From Citricoccus muralis (GTDB lineage: Bacteria > Actinomycetota > Actinomycetes > Actinomycetales > Micrococcaceae), in assembly GCF_029637705.1 (NCBI RefSeq), contig NZ_CP121252.1, positions 1,612,001 to 1,676,000 on the forward strand: 64,000 nucleotides of DNA, in the 5' to 3' direction. Under the pieces are notes generated by a model, which saw only the letters and a list, made by a program, of their open reading frames with translations, had not been told where the DNA came from and ran no database searches. The position numbers and the translations under genes were made by a program. Position 1 is the first letter of the stretch. The number at the start of each line of letters is the position of its first letter. Shown here in pieces: positions 57,853 through 64,000 of this stretch.

Positions 57853-60042
57853 TCAGTTCTCCTTCTGAGCATCGGTGCTGTCGACAGTGAGATCACGTAC
57901 AGCCTCCACAACAGCCTCAGCGGTAATGCCGAATTCGTCGAAGAGCCGCTGGTAGTCGGCGGAAGCACCGAAATGTTCCAGGGACACGTTGGCGCCGCGG
58001 GCACCGGTGTATTTCTGCCAGCCCTGGCTGACGCCGGCTTCGATGGAGACACGAGCGGTACCGGCGGCGCCGAGCACGGACTCACGGTAGTCGGCGTCTT
58101 GTGCGTCGAACCATTCGAGACAGGGAGCGGAGACAACGCGGGTGGCGATGCCCTGAGCCTGAAGCTGCTCTCGAGCGGAGATCGCGAGCTGAACCTCGGA
58201 TCCGGTGGCGATCACCACGGCATCCGGAGTCACAGCCGCACCGCTGGCGTCCTGAGCATCGAGCAGCACGTAAGCGCCACGAGCAGTGCCGGAAGCTTCA
58301 GCGAAGCCATCCGTGCCGCGCGGGAAGATCGGCAGATTCTGGCGCGAGAGCACCAGTCCAGCCGGGCGGTCCGTGTGTTCTAGGATCGTCTTCCAGGCCC
58401 AGGCGGTTTCGTTGGCGTCGGCAGGACGCACGACATCGAGGCCGGGGATCGCACGCAGGCTGGCCAGCTGCTCCACCGGCTGGTGGGTGGGGCCATCCTC
58501 GCCCAAGCCGATCGAGTCGTGGGTCCACACGAAGATCGAGGGGACCTGCATCAGCGCGGCCAGACGCACCGCGGGTCGCTGGTAGTCGGAGAAAATCAGG
58601 AACGTTCCGGCGTAGGCCCGGGTCAGCATACCCAAAGAGATGCCGTTCACGATGGCGGCGGCAGCATGCTCGCGAACACCGAAGTGCAGGGTACGACCGT
58701 AGGGGCTGCCCGACCAAGTGTCGGTCTGACGCGCGGCGGGGATGAACGAGGGCTCGCCCGCCATGGTGGTGTTATTCGAACCGGCCAGGTCAGCGGAACC
58801 GCCCCAGAGTTCCGGCATGACGCCGGCCAGCGCGTTCAACACCTTCCCGGAGGCAGCGCGGGTGGCCAGACCCTTCGCGCCGTCGCCGAAATCAGCCTCG
58901 AAACTCGGGAACGCCTCCGCGAAACCTGCGGGCAGGTCGCGGTTCCGCAGCCGATCGAACAGCTCAGCCCGTTCCGGGTTCTCGGCGCGCCAGCGCTGCA
59001 GGGACTGCTCCCATGCGGCACGGTAGTCCGCGGAACGGGCGCCCAGCTCGCGGGCTTGCTCCAGCAGCCGGGGGTCAACGTCGAAGTGTTTCTCGGGGTC
59101 GAAGCCTAGCGCGTTCTTCAGACCAGCGAGTTCTTCGGCGCCCAGCTTGGAACCGTGGATGCCGCCGGTGTTCTGTTTGGTGGGGGAGGGCCAGCCAATC
59201 ACCGTGCGCAATACGATGAGCGACGGGCGCGTCGTCTCCTGCTTGGCAGCAACCACTGCATCGTAGAGCTCGCGAGTGTCTTCGACGTAGGCGCCAGAAG
59301 CGGTCCAGTCCACTTCCTGCACGTCCCAGCCGTAAGCGCGGTACCGTGCGGCTACGTCTTCCGAGAAGGCCACATTGGTGTCATCTTCGATGGAGATCTT
59401 GTTGTCGTCGTAGATGACAATCAGGTTGCCCAGTTCCTGAGTACCGGCTAGCGAGGAGGCTTCCGAGGTCACGCCCTCCTGCAGGTCTCCATCCGAGGCA
59501 ATCACAAAAACGTGGTGGTCGAAGGGCGAGGTTCCCGCCGGTGCATCAGGATCGAGCAGACCGCGGACGCGCCGCTGCTCGTAGGCGAAGCCCACCGCCG
59601 AAGCGAGACCCTGGCCCAGTGGCCCGGTGGTGATTTCCACGCCCTTGGTGTGACCGTATTCGGGGTGGCCCGGGGTCAGTGAGCCCCAGGTTCGCAGTGC
59701 CTCAATATCGTCGATTTCCAGACCGTAGCCGGCAGCAAACAACTGCAGGTACAGGGTCAACGAAGTGTGGCCGGGGGAAAGGATGAAACGGTCACGTCCT
59801 GCCCAGGCGTCGTCCCGCGGATCAATGTGCATCAGGTTCTGGAACAGCTGCCAGGCCACCGGAGCCAGGGAGATGGCGGTACCGGGGTGACCATGCCCGG
59901 CCTGCTCGACGGCGTCGCCGGCCAGGACTCGCAACGTGTCGACGAACCGGGCTTCGTCCTCGGTGTAGGAATACTCCCGAGCCGGAGCCAAGCGATTCAA
60001 CTGCTGCTGAGCGGACTGTTCGGGAGTCGAAGACGTCGTCAC
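57853..60042 (-). CDS. tkt: Transketolase
   Basis: Tkt moves two-carbon units between sugar phosphates with thiamine diphosphate. The 729 residues show [55 protein letters not shown] (ThDP/Mg2+ site), [41 protein letters not shown] and the C-terminal [16 protein letters not shown] 60042 is preceded by AGGAGG at eight bases. It heads the tkt-tal-pgi-zwf-opcA-pgl cluster. Confidence 0.97.
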   Translation of the reverse strand: MTTSSTPEQSAQQQLNRLAPAREYSYTEDEARFVDTLRVLAGDAVEQAGHGHPGTAISLAPVAWQLFQNLMHIDPRDDAWAGRDRFILSPGHTSLTLYLQLFAAGYGLEIDDIEALRTWGSLTPGHPEYGHTKGVEITTGPLGQGLASAVGFAYEQRRVRGLLDPDAPAGTSPFDHHVFVIASDGDLQEGVTSEASSLAGTQELGNLIVIYDDNKISIEDDTNVAFSEDVAARYRAYGWDVQEVDWTASGAYVEDTRELYDAVVAAKQETTRPSLIVLRTVIGWPSPTKQNTGGIHGSKLGAEELAGLKNALGFDPEKHFDVDPRLLEQARELGARSADYRAAWEQSLQRWRAENPERAELFDRLRNRDLPAGFAEAFPSFEADFGDGAKGLATRAASGKVLNALAGVMPELWGGSADLAGSNNTTMAGEPSFIPAARQTDTWSGSPYGRTLHFGVREHAAAAIVNGISLGMLTRAYAGTFLIFSDYQRPAVRLAALMQVPSIFVWTHDSIGLGEDGPTHQPVEQLASLRAIPGLDVVRPADANETAWAWKTILEHTDRPAGLVLSRQNLPIFPRGTDGFAEASGTARGAYVLLDAQDASGAAVTPDAVVIATGSEVQLAISAREQLQAQGIATRVVSAPCLEWFDAQDADYRESVLGAAGTARVSIEAGVSQGWQKYTGARGANVSLEHFGASADYQRLFDEFGITAEAVVEAVRDLTVDSTDAQKEN

Positions 60043-60120
60043 GAAGTTCCTCCTGTGGAGATGTTTGCGAACGGGTACGGGAACAGCTTATCGCTCTAAC
60101 GGCTTCAGCACCCGAGTTAT

Positions 60121-60174
60121 TCGACGTATCGTCGAGAAAGACGGCTACACTGGATAAGGCACGCGCGTCGTGCC
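60121..60174 (+). promoter_or_regulatory. ctaB promoter with operator-like palindrome and 5' hairpin
   Basis: TCGACG-TAT-CGTCGA (60121-60135) covers the -35 region of a -10 hexamer TACACT (60146-60151). Transcription would start near 60158, exactly at a hairpin GGCACG/CGTGCC (60158-60163/60169-60174). The arrangement suggests a repressor site and a structured 5' end; no regulator is known. Confidence 0.4.
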
Positions 60175-60206
60175 TACTCACCTGCCACCTGCCCCGCGAG
60201 TTGTAC

Positions 60207-61187
60207 ATGTCTTCCTCTGTTGAATCCCCGCTGAATGAGACCCCGGTTGAGGCACCGGTTGGTCATCACGTCCAGAAGATCGGATTCAAGCGAAAGTTCG
60301 CCGCCTACGTCGCCCTGACGAAGCCACGCGTGATGGAACTGCTGCTGGTGACGACGCTGCCGACGATGATTTTCGCACAGCGTGGGTTCCCGGATGTCTG
60401 GGTGATGATCGCCACCATGATCGGCGGTGCGATGTCTGCGGGCTCAGCCAGTGCTTTCAACTGCTACATCGACCGCGACATTGACAAGGTGATGAAGCGT
60501 ACGGAGAACCGTCCGCTGGTGACCGGCGACGTCACCCCGCGCGAAGCACTCATTTTCTCCTGGCTCATGGGCATCGCCTCGCTGTTCATCCTCGGATTTG
60601 GCGCAAACCTGCTGGCTGCCGCTTTGGGCGCTCTGGCCATCTTCTTCTACGTAGTGATCTACTCATTGATCCTCAAGCGCCGCACCGAGCAGAACATTGT
60701 GTGGGGCGGGATCGCTGGCTGCTTCCCGGTGTTGATCGCCTGGGCGGCTGTGCGTGACACCGTGGAATGGCCGGCCATTGTGCTGTTCCTCATCATCTTC
60801 CTCTGGACGCCGCCGCACTACTGGCCGCTGTCGCTGAAGTATAAGACCGACTACCAGAATGCGTCCGTCCCGATGCTGGGTGCCGTCGCCTCGGCGCGCG
60901 TCGTTTCCAGCCAGGTCGTGCTTTACGCGTGGGCCACCATTGCGTGTTCCCTGTTGCTGGTGCCCATGGGCTGGGCTGGGATCACCTACACCGCGGTCGC
61001 AGTGGTCGCCGGTGGCTGGTTCCTCTACGAATCGCATGTGCTTCACCGCGATGCCCAGCGCCCCGGGTTTACAGAGAAGAAGGCTATGAAGGTCTTCCAC
61101 CTCTCCATCACCTACTTGACGCTGCTCTTCATCGCACTAGCCATCGACCCTTTCGTCGGTGAGCCCCTCATGCGCATCGGCGCCTAA
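60207..61187 (+). CDS. ctaB: Protoheme IX farnesyltransferase (heme O synthase)
   Basis: CtaB attaches a farnesyl group to heme B, giving heme O for cytochrome oxidase. The 326 residues are largely membrane spans. [35 protein letters not shown] (NxxxDxxxD prenyl diphosphate site) and [28 protein letters not shown] identify it. ATG 60207 is used; a TTG at 60201 is also in frame. Divergent from tkt, as in mycobacteria (from memory). Confidence 0.95.
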   Translation: MSSSVESPLNETPVEAPVGHHVQKIGFKRKFAAYVALTKPRVMELLLVTTLPTMIFAQRGFPDVWVMIATMIGGAMSAGSASAFNCYIDRDIDKVMKRTENRPLVTGDVTPREALIFSWLMGIASLFILGFGANLLAAALGALAIFFYVVIYSLILKRRTEQNIVWGGIAGCFPVLIAWAAVRDTVEWPAIVLFLIIFLWTPPHYWPLSLKYKTDYQNASVPMLGAVASARVVSSQVVLYAWATIACSLLLVPMGWAGITYTAVAVVAGGWFLYESHVLHRDAQRPGFTEKKAMKVFHLSITYLTLLFIALAIDPFVGEPLMRIGA

Positions 61188-61350
61188 GATTCCCGCTCTC
61201 CTTTGATCGCTGGGGTTTCCCTGGTGACGGACGGCCCGTTCTGGAGCTCCTCGGATACCCGTTGAACAGCCCATTGGCACCGCTGAGGCACGGTCACATT
61301 GCCCGCTCACTGACGGTGGCCACGCCCCGATATCCCTCAACTCAAACCAG

Positions 61351-61382
61351 AAAGACCACCTCGTTGATACGAGGTGGTCTTT
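61351..61382. terminator. Bidirectional terminator between ctaB and ctaA
   Basis: A 14-bp perfect stem (61351-61364 with 61369-61382) has a TGAT loop. The arms begin AAA and end TTT, giving a short U-tract on each strand. The rest of the ctaB-ctaA gap (61188-61350) shows nothing I can identify. Confidence 0.85.
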
Positions 61383-61399
61383 GCTGTTGCTTATGCGCC

Positions 61400-62443
61400 C
61401 TATCGGGTAGACCGCACGTCCTCGGTGCTGCGATTTGCTATATAAGATGATCGTTGGCGATCCCACACCAGCGTCATGGCCCAGACGACGAGGCCCGAGC
61501 CCAGCATGTGCAGCAGTACGAGTCCAATGGGAAGCCCAGTGAAGTGCTGGATATAGCCGATGACGCCCTGCAGGATGACCGCGGCGAACATCAGCCAGGC
61601 GCTGCGTCGTTGGCTCGCTGAAGAGTTCATCCGTAGCACCAGGATGAGGAACAGCACCGTTGCCGCGACCATGAGGTACACCGGGAAAGCGTGCATCCGG
61701 GTCACGATCAGGGGGTCGAATCCGTGGCGCGGAGCATCCGCGTCTCCGCCATGTGGTCCGGTGCCGGTAACAATGGTGCCCAAGTACAGCACCACCCAGC
61801 CGATAACGAAGATGGTCCAGGCTAGGCCCCGGCTCCACGTGGTGGTCTCGCCATCAACCACAGGGAGGTTGACGCGTCCCTCGCGTTGAGCTCGGACTTC
61901 GAGCGAAACCCGGTTCAACATCAGCGTTGCGAAACTGACCATGACCGTAGAAAGCAGGAAGTGGAAGGCCACGACCCAGGGATTCAACTGCGTTAACACG
62001 GTGATACCGCCGATGATGGCCTGCCCCGGAATACCGAGCAGCAGGCCCACTGCGATCCAGAAGACCTGCGGATGACTACGGCGTCGGTTCCACAGCACCA
62101 TGACCATCGCCAGCGCAATCGCTGCCAGGACAAAAGTCAGCGTGCGATTACCGAACTCGATGATGCCGTGAACACCCATTTCGGGGGTGTTGGTGAACGA
62201 TTCTGGGGTGCATCGTGGCCAGGTAGGACAACCGAGACCGGACTGCGTGAGTCGGACGGCACCACCCGTAACGATGATGCCAATCTCGGAGATCAGTGAG
62301 GCGACCGCCAACCCGAGGGTCAGTTTTGTGAACGAGTGCGGCATGAACCGATCGGCCGTCTGGTCCACGGCGTTAATCACGCGACGCCACGGGCTAGGGC
62401 GTTCCACCAGTGCGTCTTTCAGGGGACCGGGTGTGTTGCTCAC
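61400..62443 (-). CDS. ctaA: Heme A synthase (CtaA/COX15)
   Basis: CtaA oxidises the heme O methyl group to give heme A. The 347 residues have eight membrane spans in two four-helix halves; heme-ligand His appear in EFGNRTLTF-HFLLS and RMHAFPVYL-HMLGSGLVVW, and GGAVRLTQSGLGCPTWPRC is the typical first loop with the Cys pair. GTG 62443 (MSNTPGPLKD) is preferred; GTG 62455 is an alternative. A longer frame to 62575 would overlap the ABC permease and has no conserved residues. Confidence 0.92.
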   Translation of the reverse strand: MSNTPGPLKDALVERPSPWRRVINAVDQTADRFMPHSFTKLTLGLAVASLISEIGIIVTGGAVRLTQSGLGCPTWPRCTPESFTNTPEMGVHGIIEFGNRTLTFVLAAIALAMVMVLWNRRRSHPQVFWIAVGLLLGIPGQAIIGGITVLTQLNPWVVAFHFLLSTVMVSFATLMLNRVSLEVRAQREGRVNLPVVDGETTTWSRGLAWTIFVIGWVVLYLGTIVTGTGPHGGDADAPRHGFDPLIVTRMHAFPVYLMVAATVLFLILVLRMNSSASQRRSAWLMFAAVILQGVIGYIQHFTGLPIGLVLLHMLGSGLVVWAMTLVWDRQRSSYIANRSTEDVRSTR

Positions 62444-62483
62444 GGTGCGAATCACTGCTTTCTTGAAAAAGGGTTCGTGGCGC

Positions 62484-63263
62484 TCAACGCCACTTGAACC
62501 AGCGTACTGTTCCCGCCACGGCCACGGCGCCCCACAACACCAAGACCAACAGCGGCATGAGGGCAAGATCCCCATCGATCAATGCCGTCCGCAGACCGTC
62601 GCCCAGAGCAGTCGAGGGCAACAAGTGCAGAATGAAGGTGGCCGGACCCATAGAAATGGGGAAGATGATACCGCCGGCGGCGCCCAATACAACCCAAAGT
62701 AGATTCGTCAGCGCCAGAGTTGCTTCTGGACGCACGGTACCGGCAATGAAGAGTCCGATGCCTGTGAAGGTGACCCCGCCGATGAGTATAAAGATCAGAG
62801 CGAAAACCGTGCCGCGCCATTCTGGCGACCAGCCCAAGAATCCACCAATAGCTCCCAGCACCATGAGCTGCACGACCAGCACCATCATCACGGCGAGAAT
62901 CTTGCCCAGCAAAAGCCCCATGGACCCCAGCGGCGTGGTCGACAGGTACGTGAGCACCCCGTAGCGACGGTCGAACCCTGTGGCGATGCCCTGACCCGTC
63001 AGACCGGAAGACAACACGGCAAGGGCGAAAATTCCAGGAACCGCAACATCGACGCTGGATTGTCCCTGACCGTCGTCGAGCACACCCGTCACGGACAGTG
63101 CCACGAGGGCCATGATCGGGAGGATCAGCGCGACCAGTAGTTGCTCCCCGTTCGAGAGCGTGGTCCGCGTTTCGTAAGCACCTTGAGCCATAATTCGGCG
63201 TCCGGCGCTGGCTTGGTTGGGACCCTCCGCTGGGGTGAAATCGGTCAGGGGAGTTTCCGTCAC
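62484..63263 (-). CDS. ABC-2 type transporter permease
   Basis: A 259-residue membrane protein with about six spans. The pattern ILPIMALVAL ... FALAVLSSGLTGQGIATGFDRRYGVLTYLSTTPLGSMGLLLGKI is that of ABC-2 exporter permeases. GTG 63263 overlaps the ATPase stop by four bases after GGGAGGTGGG. With the ATPase it forms an exporter next to ctaA; in mycobacteria a similar ABC pair sits beside ctaB, and a heme-related role is possible but unproven. Confidence 0.88.
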   Translation of the reverse strand: MTETPLTDFTPAEGPNQASAGRRIMAQGAYETRTTLSNGEQLLVALILPIMALVALSVTGVLDDGQGQSSVDVAVPGIFALAVLSSGLTGQGIATGFDRRYGVLTYLSTTPLGSMGLLLGKILAVMMVLVVQLMVLGAIGGFLGWSPEWRGTVFALIFILIGGVTFTGIGLFIAGTVRPEATLALTNLLWVVLGAAGGIIFPISMGPATFILHLLPSTALGDGLRTALIDGDLALMPLLVLVLWGAVAVAGTVRWFKWR

Positions 63264-64000
63264 GGTCCCACCTCCCAGAAGACATCTTCCAAGGAACGAT
63301 CAGACATGGTCAGTTGTTCAGGCATCAGGCCCCGCTCGTGCCACCATTGCGCCAGGGCCACTAGATCTCGGGTACCCTGCACGCCAGATACACGGACCCT
63401 GGGCTCAGATCCGGCCGAGACCTGAGAGTCGACTTCGGTCAGGGTTAGCCCCTGAGGCACCGTGGCCTCATCGTCTGGAGTGAGTCGCCGGTCGATGGTG
63501 AATTCCACGGGGTTCTTTTCGCCGTTCGACGTCAGTTCGGCGACGGAACCAGCACGTTCAACAACACCGTGCTTAAGCAAGATGACCTCATCAGCGAGAC
63601 GCTGAGCATCATCAAGCAAATGGGTCGTAAGAATGAGCGCCAGTCCCGCCTGCTTGAGCTCCTCGATGATGTCGAAGACGATCTTGCGGGAGATCGGATC
63701 CAATCCCGCACTGGGCTCATCCAGGAAAACCACTGCGGGGCGGCCGGTCAGCGCAGCGGCCAGGGCCACGCGTTGCTTTTGCCCGCCCGAAAGTCGACGG
63801 ATCGTCCGGTCGGCGAAGTCATCGATCCCGAGGCGTTCACTGAGGGCCAGAATATCTGCGGGGTGGCGGTACAAAGCGGCTATGTGACGCAGGAGTCGAG
63901 CCGGAGTAGCCGACGGCGGTAATCCGCCCTCCTGAAGCATGACACCCACCCGGCTACGCAACGCGGACGGAGCCCGCCAGGGATCTTCCCCAAGAAGGCG
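63260..64000 (-). CDS. ABC transporter ATP-binding protein (5' end outside window)
   Basis: The frame is open to the right edge, so the Walker A region is missing. Present are the Q-loop VGVMLQEGGLPPSAT, signature LSGGQKQRVALAAALTGRP, Walker B VVFLDEPSAGLDP and switch LTTHLLDDAQRLADE, followed by a 100-residue C-terminal region ending SLEDVFWEVGP, typical of drug- or polysaccharide-type exporters. It is coupled to the permease gene that follows. Confidence 0.93.
   Translation of the reverse strand, partial: RLLGEDPWRAPSALRSRVGVMLQEGGLPPSATPARLLRHIAALYRHPADILALSERLGIDDFADRTIRRLSGGQKQRVALAAALTGRPAVVFLDEPSAGLDPISRKIVFDIIEELKQAGLALILTTHLLDDAQRLADEVILLKHGVVERAGSVAELTSNGEKNPVEFTIDRRLTPDDEATVPQGLTLTEVDSQVSAGSEPRVRVSGVQGTRDLVALAQWWHERGLMPEQLTMSDRSLEDVFWEVGP

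Noticed and set aside
62444-62575. N-terminal extension of ctaA
   Set aside because: It overlaps the end of the ABC permease and has a Cys/Trp-rich sequence unlike CtaA.
1-64000. CRISPR arrays, insertion sequences, prophage genes or toxin-antitoxin pairs
   Set aside because: No regular direct-repeat array, transposase, integrase or paired small toxin-like genes were recognised.

Overview
The window is about 60 % GC with dense, mostly co-directional genes, GTG/TTG starts, ATGA overlaps and mycothiol-era actinobacterial families (WhiA, OpcA, PdtaR-type ANTAR regulator, Eis-type acetyltransferase, fused MrpA/B). It reads as a chromosomal core segment of a high-GC Gram-positive, most likely Micrococcales and probably Micrococcaceae. 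No genus is asserted. From memory, not a search, the gene order trpB-trpA-lgt ... pyk ... pdtaR ... polA-rpsA-coaE-uvrB ... uvrA, then uvrC-rapZ-yvcK-whiA ... gap-pgk-tpi-secG-pgl-opcA-zwf-tal-tkt-ctaB-ctaA, matches two blocks of the Mycobacterium tuberculosis chromosome. Most of the window is therefore conserved backbone.

Layout: 1-2589 holds the end of a tryptophan operon (trpB partial, trpA) and lgt. 2590-8813 holds a structured leader and gltBD (glutamate synthase). 8900-10472 is pyk with a perfect-palindrome terminator. 10585-11433 holds pdtaR (minus) and tRNA-Leu(CAA). 11434-11869 is the longest gene-poor stretch (436 bp), with a terminator, a palindrome and a possible 40-codon ORF. 11870-17945 is a six-gene Mrp Na+/H+ antiporter operon (AB fused, C, D, E, F, G). 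17942-24264 holds a thioesterase, polA, an Eis-like acetyltransferase and rpsA. 24351-26203 (minus) holds an rRNA-methyltransferase-like gene and a YigZ/IMPACT gene. 26268-27715 is a decayed BCCT transporter, followed by coaE and uvrB. 30543-31937 is a Mn2+-riboswitch candidate (yybP-ykoY type) with terC. 31950-38308 holds a DedA/TVP38-type protein, an S33 peptidase, a Ski2-like helicase, a Tam-like methyltransferase and an MBL hydrolase. 38406-44203 holds an SOS box, uvrA, plsC and uvrC. 44208-47174 is rapZ-yvcK-whiA, and 47325-47942 is sodA. 48135-51605 is gap-pgk-tpiA-secG. 51710-60042 (minus) is tkt-tal-pgi-zwf-opcA-pgl, the pentose phosphate cluster. 60207-64000 holds ctaB, ctaA and an ABC transporter running off the end.

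Functionally the window combines central carbon metabolism (lower glycolysis plus the pentose phosphate pathway), nucleotide excision repair (uvrA, uvrB, uvrC, polA), nitrogen assimilation, heme A synthesis for cytochrome oxidase, and Na+/pH and Mn2+ homeostasis. The least explained signals are regulatory. The gltB leader carries two mutually exclusive helices that look like a transcription attenuator. Many genes have a TANNNT hexamer 6-8 nt before the start codon, suggesting leaderless transcripts. I found no phage, insertion sequence, CRISPR array, toxin-antitoxin pair or evident new defence system.
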